DNA of 64,000 bases from Clitopilus passeckerianus (GCA_944990035.1 CALYLX010000019.1:31741-95740); one strand, 5' to 3'. Positions 11,959 through 23,850 are shown, counted from the stretch's first letter. Numbers and translations are program-made. Notes: generated by a model not told the origin, from the letters alone.

Positions 11959-14429
11959 ATGCTCAAACGATGCTCCTTGACTGGCCCAGTCAGGGAACTT
12001 TTCCACTTTCGTGGCTGCCAGCGACTAGCACTCCACAGGAGCCTTGCAACTCAAGTCGTTCATACCATACCGGCTTCCAACGAGGACGTCGCCTTGATAT
12101 CGCTATTTGACCAGCCGAAGTCCGGTTTCAAGACCTCCCCGTTCTCGACAACTGGTCTGTTTGGACACCCGGAACTCACCCATCCTCACCGGCTAGTATC
12201 GCTCACGGATGCAACATTAATTCGTGCCCAACTATTGACGGAGCGAATACTACGTGCGCGGGAGTCGAAAGAGGAGCTGGGGAAGGTGGTGAAGAATCTA
12301 GACAGGCTCAGTGACCTTTTGTGCGGGGTAATTGACCTTGCAGAGCTTGTTCGCAATGCACATCCCGACAGGATGTGGGTGGACGCCGCAAACCACTCTT
12401 ACGAGTCACTTTGTGAGTTCATGAATGTATTGAACACTCATGTAGGACTTTACGAAGTGAGTTGTCTAGCCGCCAGCTCGTTCAATTTGGTTAACATTTG
12501 GAATGATTCGCTCAGGTACTGGACGCGGTCATGGCAGACAAGTCAATCATGAGTGGCCTGAGCGAAGAAGCTCGTAAGACCGCCCTTATCTTTTGGTCAG
12601 ACTTCAAAAAGTCTGCGATACACCTGCCACCGGAACAGCGAAACAAGTTTGTGCAGCTGTCTTCCGACATATTGGTCCTCGGAAGGCGATTCCTCAAGGA
12701 GGCACAAACACCTCGACCTCCTACCACGATCAATGGTGCAGACCTTACTGGAATTAAGGACCAGGGCATGGGTGTTAGGTTGCAGCTCCAAGCCAGGTTC
12801 ACTAAACGTGATCTACTTGTATATCCGGGATCTCTGCAAGCCCAGATGATCATGCGTTCGGCCCCTGCAGAGGAGCCACGACGTAAAGTCTACATTGCAT
12901 CCAACTATAGTGCGCCAGAACAAATCGCGATCCTGGAACGTTTGCTCAAAACCAGAGCCGAGCTTGCACAACTGGTAGGGAGGGACAGTTTTGCAGCTAT
13001 GACTCTAGATGACAAGATGGCCAAATCTCCTGGTATGTTGCACGACGAATTCAATTCCTTCCGTCATTGAAAGACACCTGGCAGACAATGTACTATACTT
13101 CCTTGACGCAATTCTCGACCACACGCGACCAGCCGCACAGAACGCGCTTCACGCGTTACAGCAACGTAAACAGGCTCATCATGGCCTGAACACACTTCCA
13201 ACAATTCAAGCCTGGGACCGCGACTTCTACTGCCCACCTGAGCCTCCAGCGCCTCCAATACCTCTCCCGCCCCTGACACTCGGAACTGTCTTCATGGCAC
13301 TGTCGAGGCTCTTCCGTCACCTGTACGGAATCTCCCTGCGGCCCGTCTCCACTGGTTCCGGCGAAGTATGGCATGGTGACGTCCACAAACTCGAAGTCGT
13401 AGACGAGGAGAAGGGCGTAATAGGGTGGATATACGCTGACCTATTCGCACGAAGAGGGAAAGCAAGCGGTGCTGCTCACTACACCGTCCGCTGTTCGAGA
13501 CGTACAGACCAGGACGACGAGGCTGGAGACCACGTCCCGGAAAGCCTGCGACCACAAATCCAGGAGTCACACGACTTTGAGGGTGTCAAGAGGCATAAGC
13601 TACCCGGTGATGAAGGCGTTTATCAGCTGCCGCTTGTGGTGCTGCTAACTGAATTCGCAAGACCGTCATTTACCAAGGGTGCCACTGTTTTGGAATGGCA
13701 TGAGGTTGAGACTTTGTTCCATGAAATGGGACATGCTATGCATTGTGGGTCTTCAAGTGAATTTATCAACTTTCTTCGAATTTACCATATTATCATACAG
13801 CGATGATAGGACGCACAGAATACCAGAACGTGTCCGGAACTCGTTGCGCGACAGATTTCGTCGAGCTTCCTTCGGTGCTTATGGAGCATTTCCTCTCTTC
13901 GCCGACAGTACTATCATTGTTCGACCCCAACGCAACAGCAATTGTTCCCCAAGCCGGAAACCACCACACAGACCCATGCCACTCAATCGATACCTACTCC
14001 CAAATCCTACTTTCCGTTCTAGACCAAGTATACCACTCCCCTGCTGTCCTCGAAAACAACTTCGATTCGACAGCTCAACTAGCGAACCTCCACAATACCC
14101 GTGGACTCATACCCTATGTACCAGGGACCTCCTTCCAAACACAATTTGGACATCTTTTCGGATATGGCGCGACTTATTATTCGTATTTATTCGACCGGGC
14201 GATTGCTTCGAGGGTTTGGCAGAAGGTGTTTGCTAAGGACCCTTTGAATAGGGAGCTGGGTGAGAAGTATAAGAGTGAGGTGCTGAGGTTTGGCGGAGGG
14301 AAGGACCCGTGGAAGATGGTTAGCACGCTGCTTTCAACGCCTATATTGGAACAGGGTGATGCAGAAGCGATGCGAGAGGTTGGGCGATGGAGAATAGAAG
14401 ACGATGTTGGGCAAGCGGGGCGGCACTGA
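11959..14429 (+). CDS. MIP: Mitochondrial intermediate peptidase (MIP/Oct1), 767 aa
   Basis: Four exons (11959-12456, 12516-13032, 13085-13744, 13801-14429) give 767 aa. The N-terminus is basic ([19 protein letters not shown]) and suits a matrix presequence. The M3 metallopeptidase zinc site is present as [10 protein letters not shown] near residue 552 (HExxH), followed by [19 protein letters not shown], where the third zinc ligand lies. Later, [20 protein letters not shown] is the conserved substrate-channel block. MIP removes octapeptides from imported matrix proteins in a second cleavage step. The third intron (13745-13800) interrupts the metal-binding region just after HAMH. In mushrooms MIP marks one edge of the A mating-type locus, and here the HD2.1 start is only 201 bp beyond its stop. 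No inactivating change is seen. Confidence 0.96.
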
Positions 14430-14630
14430 AAGGATCTACGAGTAGACCTGGAAAATGTATAACCTCTATAATCTCTATATCGACGGTACCATATACTAGT
14501 GGACTTCATTCAGCTATGAAGAATTCTTCCCTTTTTAGAAGGCATGCTCCCATTTTGGCGAACAATGAAATGGTCATTTGCTTAGGTAACGGCTCTCATA
14601 CCACAAACGCTTTGACCTCTTCTCACTACC
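14430..14630 (+). promoter_or_regulatory. MIP 3' end and HD2.1 promoter
   Basis: This 201-bp gap must hold both the MIP 3' UTR and the HD2.1 promoter. No remnant of an HD1 reading frame is seen. TCTCATAC at 14594-14601, preceded by ACGGC, also occurs (preceded by ACGG) in the promoter between HD1.2 and HD2.3 at 23985-23992. Confidence 0.4.
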
Positions 14631-16314
14631 ATGGACGCCTTCAAACAACGACTGGCGCAGTTGAATAGCGCAACAGATAGGCTTAGGTCTTCAGCAAAAG
14701 CTGCTTTGTGTCGAGCAGGCTGTCAAACAACCCCATATGACCGTGTTTTGAAATCCACAAATACTTCTTCTAAATTGGATCTTCCTCAGCCTCAGGATCT
14801 ACTGCCACGGCTCATACAGAAGGGATACTCAGAAGATGATGCACAGCACTGGTCAGGCTCTCTCCTTCGGTCTTCCCAGGAGCTCAAATCTGCATACCAA
14901 TCACTCTACCGACATTCATGCACGAAAATAGTGCAAGTACCTGGCCCTTCAGATTACGAAGCCCGTCTAGACAGGCTCAAAGTCGAGCTCGAGAAACAGT
15001 ATGCCGAACGCATATCCCTTGCCGAAAAAAAACTCCTGGATTATGTTGAACCTGTGGTTTCCAAGGAAAACACAACATTTACAAGAAAAGTATTCGATCA
15101 TGTTAGTATTTGCTATTTTGGTGACTTCATTCTTCAGCTCACGCAAATCGTATACAGTCCGTACCTATCCTTGAGCAATACTTCGGCATCAACGCCTTTC
15201 CAACGCCTTCCGAACGCCAGGCTCTTGCGGCAAATACCGCATTGTCCGAGAAACAAATCGAAGTCTGGGTACGTCAACGAAGTCATCCCGGTCTATCCCA
15301 TGGAATCTTACTGGGAATCCAGTTTCAAAACCATAGAACTAGAGCCCGGAAAGAAGGCCATACAGTGCTAAGAAAGGATATTAGCTCTTCACCTATCTTA
15401 TCGTGCAACCGCGAATCCCGCAGTCCAACACCTTCAACTAGGACTTCACGATCAACATCAGTTGATAGTGACGGTCATGACTCGCCTCTCCCCTCAGCAA
15501 AGGTTTGTTGCGCTCTCCCTTGAGTCAATCTCCCCGCTGAATTCTCCTGTTATAGGCATCTGAAAAGAGTCCGCAAATTGATCTTCTCAAACTCTCTGAA
15601 GCACCTGCCTATGCTTTCCCCGCTGTTTACCAGCGCTCCCGTGGTTCCGATATCTTTTCAAACACCAAAGAACGGCCACGATTTCCTCCGCCACAATGGG
15701 CGCGTACTCATGCCAGGGTGGGACCAAAATACGCGTCATTGAATGTGGGCAATTTAGTGTCTGAATTCTCAAACAAGCTCAGCCTTCGTGAACCGGGCTT
15801 GAAGCGGTCCAGCACGAGCAAGGAAGCACCCGGTTTAACCCCGCAAATATGCTCTTCCCCACATCCTGCTCTCATCAGGCCTTCGTTCAGCATTAATAAA
15901 GATGACAGGAAACCCACTACTGCTGGTCGCGTGCGCGTCATACCAGGCCCTTCTCGACGCTTCCACCCTTTCAAAACGCCCAAATCTGGAGCTACGCCTG
16001 CAACCCTCCTGTCTGCTGCTCGAAGTTGCTTGGGTAACTCTCAACCAAGGTCTGACCCCGTTTACAAACGATGGTCAAGGCAAGCAGAGCTTCGCAATGC
16101 CGCATCCTCGGGCTCGAACACCAAAATATCGGATATATCATCCCCCGGGTCATTTTCAGATGTTTCCCTTTCATCGTCTCCATCCTCCTCGAACACATCC
16201 TCCCCTGTAGGGACAGACGTTACTTCACTCCCTCCTTACTTTGGAACCTTGGATAAGCCCGCATCCATAACAGCCGATGTGCAGTATATGCACTTATTAC
16301 TTGGTTTGGCATGA
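14631..16314 (+). CDS. HD2: HD2-class homeodomain mating-type protein HD2.1, 506 aa, unpaired
   Basis: Exons 14631-15101, 15158-15268, 15323-15502 and 15556-16314 sum to 507 codons. The homeodomain is at about residues 150-207: SVPILEQYFGINAFPTP, then LSEKQIEVWFQNHRTRARKE, with W48, F49, N51 and R53 intact and His at position 52. One intron enters at the start of the homeodomain and a second falls exactly between the invariant Trp and Phe, as in the other two HD2 genes here. The N-terminal part, which in the family governs choice of partner, is helical. The C-terminal half is Ser/Pro-rich and disordered. By family knowledge HD2 proteins dimerise with HD1 proteins of another allele. This gene has no HD1 neighbour: MIP is upstream and HD1.1 is convergent downstream. 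It is the most diverged of the three HD2 proteins by eye, and shorter than HD2.3. The ATG at 14631 has a good context (ACCATGG). Confidence 0.93.
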
Positions 16315-16774
16315 AGGAATAGAACAAAATTGTGGCATATGTATGTATAATCGTTTGACCCATATTCAGTCAATGAAACCCGCAATTGCTCAACATTCAG
16401 CTTGTTGAAAGGCAGAGAGTTCGGGAGATTTTACCTAGTATCAAGTTGCACGTACCCATAAGGCCATCGTTGGGCCATCAAGCGCATCGTGTGGGGCTTG
16501 GTAGCTACTAGCTTCCGCCATATTTATTTTTGTTAGTTGATACCCAGCAAACTCTCTTTGTCAATGCAGACGCCGAAAATAGACGATATAGATTCATTGA
16601 ATAAATGAGGGACGGCTACCTCTATAGAAAATTTGTGCATAACAATTATGTGGCCATAATGATACAAATAGGTTTCTAGTAAGTAGTGCAACGGGTGGAT
16701 TAATGTACAGTGATACACTTGAATGCAGGAGAAGAGTACTTTGAATAATGTTAGGGGCATAAAGATCGGGAAAG
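16315..16774. other. Convergent intergenic region HD2.1/HD1.1
   Basis: The 460 bp between two stop codons is AT-rich and holds only short chance frames. It presumably contains both 3' UTRs. No HD-gene remnant or mobile element is recognisable. Confidence 0.6.
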
Positions 16775-18841
16775 TCATGATTGTGCAATCTCGTGCTGAA
16801 GCCGACGCGCCTCTTCTTGTATCTCAGCCAGTCTTCGTTCCTTATCAGCTTTGGTGATTGGCAACAGAAGTCGGGAGAGTGGTTCTGTAGGGAGCATGGG
16901 TAGTTCTTCGAGTTCGAAAAGAGTCGGGGAGAAAAGGGTTGGCAAACTCTGGCCACCTAGGTAACCCAGGGATGTGGAGCGCTGCAGGGTGCCGTGCCAC
17001 GGGTCAGTCGCAGTCCAACCATTGTAATTAACCTGCGCCATATCAACGGACCAGTCCAGACGACGGTGGTTCGCAGAGGCAATTGGGGAGATACTGAGTT
17101 CAGATGGGTGTGTATCAGTTAGGAGATCAAGGCTGCTGAATTGTGAAATGTCTAGACCAATCTCATTGTCAGCAAACAAGATGGAGCATGGTGTCCAATG
17201 TATAATACCTTGCACAAAACGTTCCGGTGAAGACTCATCGAAGTCACAAAATAGATTATCTAGATCGCAAGTCTGGGTATTAGTGACGAGCCCATCGGAG
17301 GCTAGCGACTGGGACCCTGTGGCCAGGAATGGAGAAGGGTGGGAGCATAGGGATACTACAATATCTTGTTCAGTGCGCGAAGTTACGCAGACAGTTGCTG
17401 AGAAACTTACGGGAACTTGGTTGGCTGAATGTATCCACACTCTCCTGCACACCCGGTTGTGAATAGTCAAATAGTTCGATGTCGAATATTGGGGCATTTG
17501 ACCCATCATTGAGCAATCTTTCATTGCTATCGTTGCTAACCCACTGATCAAAGTGCTCTGGCTCTACAACGAGGTCCAGAGAAGATTCGAAATTAAAAGT
17601 TTCGGGTGGGCGTTCTAAATGGACACGTTTGGAATGGGCTTGGTCGCTTGGTTCCAAGAGTATTCGCTTGCGTGTAGAGGGAGGCGTCTGTGGCCCAGCT
17701 GAAGATGGAGTTGAAGACCTACTTGACTCTGGACTTGGGCTCGCGTCTTCACCCGAGCTGAGTTCCGAGAAGTCGGAGCAGGATAATTTAGTCTCTAGAG
17801 ATCTCTTATCAGAGGCTGGCCTTGATGAAAATTCAGCACATATGCTCTGGGATGGAAGGGATTATGTACTAACCTGCGACGTTTGCGTGATGGCGAGGGC
17901 AAGGGCGAGTCGTCGGAGTCCAACGAAGAGGCTCGACGCTTTTTGCTGGCGGCAGGCCCCGTATTCTCTGAAACGCTTGATAATTCGGCGATCTGCACTC
18001 TTGCAGGTGATGTCGGCTCAAGCCAGGATTGACAGCCCGAGTGAATAGGTGTAAGGCTTCTTGAGGGTAACTTTCCTCTGCCATCAACAGCCCTCGACAC
18101 CATCTCTTTGTCCTCCGTGGTCAAATCCTTTACCATGAAGTCCAGTTTTCGAGCGGCATTGCTCGGCATCAACTTCTGGACCATCCCTTCCACCTTCTTT
18201 GCAATGGACAAAAATTCCGTTACGACCTCTTTGTTGAGTTCATTCGTATGCGAAGCGAAGAATAGAGTTGCGGCTTCAACAATCTCGACGCGTTTATTGG
18301 AAAAGGACTTCTTTCGAAGGGCATTCCACCCAATCCTACGGCGGACGTCAACAAACCAGGCATCAATAACCTGCTGGCTCGAATTCGTCTCGCTTGCGAT
18401 CCGACTCCTTGTCTCCTTCGACGGGTAGGGGTTGTGAAGGTTATCACGAAGCCAGAAACATGAACTTGGAATATGGTTGGAGGAGGGGGTGGGTTTCGGC
18501 TCGTGTTCACCGGAAACAACTGGATCAGGTCGAATATCTTTGGGCAGATCAGCTTCGTATTTGGTGAAGATGTCGTCCAAATCTTCGAAGCTGCTCTCCT
18601 GTACTTTGCAAACACGGGCGTTTGTTTCAAGATAGTGGTCGCTCATGAGAGCTATTCTAGATGCGGTAATCTCCCATAGGTGAACAGTCTCCTGGTCAAG
18701 CTGTGGTTCGATAGATATATCCTCGTTGAGTGGGGACCAGAGGTCGCGGTAGAAAGTTGCTAATGCAGAAGCGCTTTGGCCAATGGCTTTAATAAATTCG
18801 CTTTCCGCTTTCTGTAGTCTTTGACGAATGGATAGAACCAT
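16775..18841 (-). CDS. HD1: HD1-class homeodomain mating-type protein HD1.1, 636 aa
   Basis: Exons in transcription order: 18841-17874, 17820-17411, 17364-17209 and 17151-16775, totalling 637 codons. The TALE-type homeodomain is at about residues 126-176, with LRDNLHNPYPSKETRSRIAS and QQVIDAWFVDVRRRIGW. The NPYPS loop and WFxxxRxxxGW recognition helix define the HD1 class. The first 110 residues are helical and correspond to the allele-specific dimerisation region. Downstream are a basic nuclear-localisation-like run (SRKRRR, split from the rest of the protein by an intron), Ser/Pro-rich tracts and a short terminal helix (RLAEIQEEARRLQHEIAQ) shared in style with HD1.2. The 57-nt third intron (17152-17208) has no in-frame stop, so retention would add 19 aa. 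Divergent from HD2.2, its presumed co-allelic partner. Confidence 0.93.
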
Positions 18842-19036
18842 TCTTTCCTAGCGTTGGCTACCTCCGTAGTAGGCTCTGAATCGTGAGGTATGGACGTCAA
18901 GGTTGTTGCAACAAATGCATGTGGTAGGTGGGGGGAAACGAGTGCTTACATCAGCTTGACATTGTCCATTGTCCTCCTTGAATGGAAATGCACGTACACC
19001 ACCTTCAATGAACCTCAATTCCGTCTAGCTCTCACC
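18842..19036. promoter_or_regulatory. Bidirectional promoter of the HD1.1/HD2.2 pair
   Basis: This 195-bp space separates two divergent start codons and must carry both promoters. It holds two overlapping copies of CATTGTCC (18960-18967 and 18967-18974); the same octamer occurs once in the equivalent region of the other pair. An in-frame upstream ATG at 18890 would extend HD2.2 by 49 aa, but that extension is unlike the N-termini of other HD2 proteins. Confidence 0.5.
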
Positions 19037-20843
19037 ATGTCAGACAAATACCTTGAAGCTCTTCGTGGAATTAATAACATAGCACGGCCAAGAATCAAGC
19101 TAAAGAATCCTATCCCTCGTCCATCATCGAGCAAATGTATCCCTACCTTCCCTCAACTCGACTTACCTATGCCAACCGACATGACCCAGCCATTTCTCGA
19201 TGCTGGGTGTTCATCCTTCCTCATGGCGAATCAAGTCTCGAAAGAATACTGTCGTATGGCCCTTCAACTTCGCTCAAAGTACCAGCAAACGCACAATAAG
19301 AAGGTTCAGGAGCAACTGGCCATCGATCCAAGCCTAGCCTCCAGTTACCAGGAGTTGACTAAAACCGTCAAGATAAACTACCTCCGAGACTTGAAGCAGC
19401 TAGAAGATGCTATAACAAAGCGCATCTCTCGCCCACCATCCACTGAAAGGTCGGCAAACTTAGCTCAGAAAAAGCCTATATTCAAGCAGGCAAGCAATAT
19501 CTGCTCTGTTTTCGTGTCACCTCAATCTTCATGCTCTTTTCTAGGAATCTCTTCCCCTTCTCGAGCGCTACTTCGAGCTTGACCCATATCCTTCAGCTCA
19601 AGCCAGAGTCACACTTGCAAAGAAGACATCAATGTCGATACAACAGATTGAAACCTGGGTGGGTAGTTTAACTATGAATACTGTTATCTCCGCTTACGTT
19701 GCCTTCCATTAGTTTCAGAACCGTCGCACTCGTATGAAGAAGGAAGGAAAAGCCCTCAAACGGAAACTTGACATTCTTTCCCCTCATGATACCCTATTGG
19801 ACAATACCAACTCGAAGAAGCCCCATCTCTCCCTGCCACCTGCAGAACGCCATGAGGCGACACATATACCACCATCCCCTGCTCCCGAGGAGCGATCAGC
19901 CTGTCCACCCATACGTCGCGTCACGGCATTCAGTGATACAGCTCCTTCCCATGCTTTCCCCACCAAATATCCCCCGTTGAACTGCGGATACGACCCATTC
20001 CCTGTTAAATCTGGGAAGTGTTCATTTCTGGCTCCCGAATGGCCTAGAACCTATAATCCAGCGGCGAACCAGGCTTCCAAGAGGAAAGTCAAAGCTAGTG
20101 AAATTGACAATCTCTGTAAAGAGTTGGCGGCGAAGTTGCATATAAAGGGGCCATCCAAGGCATCCGAGCAGGATCCAGCAGTGCCTTGGCCTTGGTTCTG
20201 CGCCACAGTCACCATCGCGCCAACCGCTCCTTACTTTGCTTTGGTTTATGGTGTGCCAACTGTCGACATCGTAGGGCAGGCGTCCAGCTCGAAGACTCAA
20301 TCACAGTCGCCCTCGCTACCTACCTCAGAACTTTCTAGTCCCCAGTCGGTCTCCCCATCCACTTCAAAATCTGGGCCGGGGAGACAGCTGGCTCGACTAC
20401 CAAGAAGAATACCAAAACAGCTTTCCAGTTCTCCCAGCCAGGCAAATTCTCTAATCGCAGAACCACCTTCACCACGCTCGCGGTCATCTTCCATATCTTC
20501 ACCGAGCCTGTCACCGTCGTTTCACCCTTCACCGTCATCATCCGAACCCTCATTCAAGTTATCTCGCCGCGGCTCATCTTCGTCAAGCGGGTCTTCGGCA
20601 AGCTCGAGTGTTGTTACGACACCCGTCTTTGAGGCGTGCCCACTGCCAGCATGTGACTATTCCTCTATTAATGTTGTTGAGTCCAGATTTCGTGAATTTG
20701 ATGCTGATAATTTCGGCTTGGTCGGTGGCTATCGAGTGGCCTCCAATCTAGGCGAGTATGTCAAGGATAACCCCACCCCCGGCTTTCTTGATGCCACAGC
20801 AAATGTATTACCGTTCTGCCAGGATCCGCAATTCCTTGCTTAG
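19037..20843 (+). CDS. HD2: HD2-class homeodomain mating-type protein HD2.2, 565 aa
   Basis: Exons 19037-19489, 19545-19658 and 19713-20843 give 566 codons. The homeodomain at about residues 150-207 reads ESLPLLERYFELDPYPSAQA and then IQQIETWFQNRRTRMKKEGK, with the canonical WFQNRR. The first intron begins with GC rather than GT (CAG then GCAAGC), and only this splice joins the homeodomain in frame. The second intron separates Trp from Phe. A conserved block after the homeodomain (SHAFPTKYPPLNCGYDPFPV) is shared with HD2.3 but not seen in HD2.1. Long Ser/Pro tracts (residues about 300-430) are typical of the activation/disordered region. The start MSDKYLEALRGINN is chosen over an upstream in-frame ATG because CTCACCATG is a good context and the leader is non-conserved. 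Confidence 0.93.
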
Positions 20844-21807
20844 AACGTGATGTACCTTTTGTGACTTCCTCCCATTCTGCATATAAATACATAGACTACA
20901 TCTCAGTACACATATTGATCTCCTACTTTACTGTTCATTATTAGCTGCGTATATCTGCTTTCGCTCCGTTGTCTTCCTTCATGGAGAACGATTCATTGTT
21001 ACAACTGACCAAACCCTTGAACCCTTGACCCGATCGAACTCTGCACTTCTCCAGAATTATTTACCGACCTTGCCTCGTCGTGTTCCACCCATCGTACACT
21101 ACAATAATTGATTGAACAACCGGTCTACCGATGAGCTCGAGGCAGGCTTTATCCCTACGGAAGGCACGATGTTGTACCGATTACTTGATCTCGTCAGGTT
21201 GTTCTGACTTGAAGTAGGTCAGAGTGGGGAATGCTTAATAGTTACACCAAAGGGGTTATGACTGGGAAAGCCTGTTCCCCAGTCACTAGTCACTTCGCAC
21301 CATATCTGTACATGAGGCGGACTGTAGTAATCCCGGGATTACAGTTGTAAGTGAATGTTGTAGTTCGCACACATGAAAAAGCACCACTTTATGCGACTGA
21401 GCGCGGCTTGGCTGTTGGTACGTTGACCAAAATAGGCAGAGGTTACATGCTTGGGCCGTTTTCGAAAAAAACGAGAAAAACAAATACCTTGAACAGAAGT
21501 CAGGTGCCGTCATCCCTTTCGTTCTTTCTTTCTTGTGGATCAATATCAAGCATAGACTAGGAGCCATGCTGACTGCACAGGAACTGTTTGTTTGGAGGAT
21601 CTAGTAGTACAGGTCGACCCATTGCTCTGTCAATTTCACCCTGGGCACTCCAGTGGAGATCCTAACAGCATTGGAAAACTTTGGTCATTCAACAGGATTC
21701 CGATATTTCTATTAGTCAGTGGTATAGTTGTGTTATACAGGTATCTGTGCTTGAGGACGATAGAAGTACAATGATAGGCGGCTAACGAATGCAATTAACT
21801 AGCATAG
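20844..21807. other. Convergent intergenic region HD2.2/HD1.2, about 960 bp
   Basis: The largest gene-free stretch in the window. It lies between two HD stop codons. I see only short frames with no family likeness, A-runs near 21465-21480 and no terminal repeats, target-site duplications or HD-like residue patterns. It may be decayed sequence or long 3' UTRs. Confidence 0.55.
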
Positions 21808-23850
21808 TTACGAAACACCAAGTTCCTGCTCCAAGAGTAGCATCTCAGCACGTAGTTCTTCCAATCTCTGCCGTTTTCCATCCTGCGGGCAATGTGAGGG
21901 TAGGAATAACTGTGAAAAATCGCCGAGGGCGCTTTGTGCTGGAGTCAAATCGAAACCTGCAGGATCCAGCAGGAACGATTGTGAAGCAAGACTATGGTGC
22001 TCGGTAGATGGCAAAAGCTCGTCTGAGCCTAGGAACCAATTTGACAGGTCAGCTTGAGTTAGCTGACTCCCTGGGTCTTGGCTGTTTGATCCGGAAAGTC
22101 CATTGCATTCTAATGGGTTGAATTCGAAGGCAGGGATGGAAAGCTCAGGTAAGGACTTCGAATGGTCCCACTGTAACGCAAAGGCATCGGTGTGACCTGT
22201 GTTCTTGTCAGTGAAATTTTGAAGTAGAAAAGTATCAAAATTCGTACCCATCTGATTAGATGTGCCGTCGAACAATTGACTGTAAAAAGTTTGGGATGGG
22301 GTGCCGAGATCATTCGCCGTGGAACGTGGCCTCTCTGGGTCTACGAACGAAGGGGATATGGTCTGGAGAATACCTGGAGATGTCCAATCAGCACGAATCG
22401 TCAATACAAAGGAATTATAAGTACTTGGGTTCGTGTGATGGGCGGGATCTGAGGTGGATTGGGGAACAGTAGAGCCGTAGTTGAAGACTTCTACATCAAA
22501 CTTCGGATTGAGTACGTTGCTGAATAATGAATGGTCATTCTCGAACCAACGCTCCAGATCTAGAGTGTCCGTAAGGTGGCTCATAGAACTGGAACCGTCA
22601 AGGGGTGATGGGGGAGACAAAGTCTGTTGCTCCCGTGTAGAGCAAGGGGCTTGTGGGGCATTCGAGCCATCTTCCGGATTCAGCGATACTCGTTGATCGA
22701 GCTCTGGTGTTTCGCATCGTTCTGAGGGCGCAGGGGATGGGAGGTGATAGAGGGTCTCGCGTGGTGAGGGAGATTGAAGTCTGTAGGCGAATGTCAATAT
22801 AGTTTAAGGAATAGCCATCAATAAAGTGGCTCACCGGGGCCGCTTGCTACGGGGAGATGAAGGAGCAGTTTCTGTGTCTGGTGTTAGAGTCCGTCGCCGT
22901 TTTGAACCGACCGCTGTTGCCATGTCATTTGTTATAGATTCATAGCTGCCCAAAGACGACGTTGACGTCGAGAAATCTTCAACCTCGTAGGTTGACTGGG
23001 CGGGAGACGGATACGCGTTGGACGACTTGATAGTTTGCCGAGACTTCTTTGAACCAGTTCGATGCTTTCGTTTTCTAGACTTGGGGTAGTCTCTTTCTGG
23101 TGTGAGATCAGGCTCACTAAATCTACGGCCATACAGGTCTTTTGAAGTGCTCTCAATCTTCGCGAATTCTATTTCCAACACCGGGTCCAATGTATCCGTG
23201 TGTGACTCTGAGTTGAAAAAGAGAGACGCCGCGTGAACCATGTCAGCGCGCTTATTGTGGAAGACAGTTTTGCGCATGTCAGTCCATCCTATGCGTTTTC
23301 TTGCGTCGATGAACCAGGCATCAATTAGTTGGCGCGGGGTTTGGTTCCGTGTGGCAAACGAGTCTCTGGTCTCCTTTGAAGGATATGGATTGTGTAAGTT
23401 GTCCAGAAGCCAGCGGAAAGTATCCTCTATATAGGTGAACCCTTTGCGACTTCGAAGGGGTGAGTCCAGTGTTTCTCGGCTGGAGGATGCACGTATAGAA
23501 CGTGAAGGGAAAGGAGCGCGGCGGCGTGAAGGCTGAGTGCATGGGGAGGCATCCGCAGCCGAAATCTGGTCGAATTTCTCCTGGAGTTCTTTCCGAATGT
23601 CGGCAGCCAGTTTGTCGGATTCGATTTGGAGAGATAGCAGATGTTCACTGGCTTGAAGGATGTTCCAGGACATATCTGCCCATCGTTGTATTGTAGCGTC
23701 GTCGGCCTGGGAAACCTCTATTTCATGCTCAACAGCTTCTAGGAGCGTTGATAAATTGTCGGTGAATGAGCTGAGTGCTTCTCCTCCTGCGAGAGATGCT
23801 TCCCATAGGTCAATCTCCGCTTTGGAGAGGGCCTCCTCTATGGGATGCAT
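21808..23850 (-). CDS. HD1: HD1-class homeodomain mating-type protein HD1.2, 628 aa
   Basis: Exons: 23850-22835, 22780-22425, 22373-22248 and 22196-21808, totalling 629 codons. The TALE-type homeodomain at about residues 142-192 includes LLDNLHNPYPSKETRDSFAT and RQLIDAWFIDARKRIGW, closely matching HD1.1. The N-terminal region (MHPIEEALSKAEIDLWEASL) is helical and differs clearly from HD1.1, as expected of specificity domains. A basic nuclear-localisation-like run (GSKRRRT) and the terminal helix (KRQRLEELRAEMLLLEQELG) follow. The second and third introns are each 51 nt, stop-free and in frame, so the region also reads as one open frame. I splice them because both have GT...AG ends and branch-like TGAC/CTGA sites, and removal aligns the protein with HD1.1. 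Divergent from HD2.3. Confidence 0.93.

Noticed and set aside
18890..19036. Upstream in-frame ATG extending HD2.2 by 49 residues
   Set aside because: The extension is hydrophobic and unlike HD2 N-termini; the ATG at 19037 has better context and matches the expected start.
18842..19036. Search for an HD heterodimer operator (GATG-N9/10-ACA type) in HD promoters
   Set aside because: I found GATG cores but none with the right partner half-site and spacing, so no autoregulatory site is claimed.
21286..21780. Short open frames in the HD2.2/HD1.2 spacer
   Set aside because: No codon bias, no homology pattern, overlapping on both strands; not reported as genes.
22197..22424. Reading HD1.2 21808-22797 as one exon
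   Set aside because: The frame is open, but both 51-nt segments have intron signals and removing them aligns the protein with HD1.1; kept only as a possible retention event.
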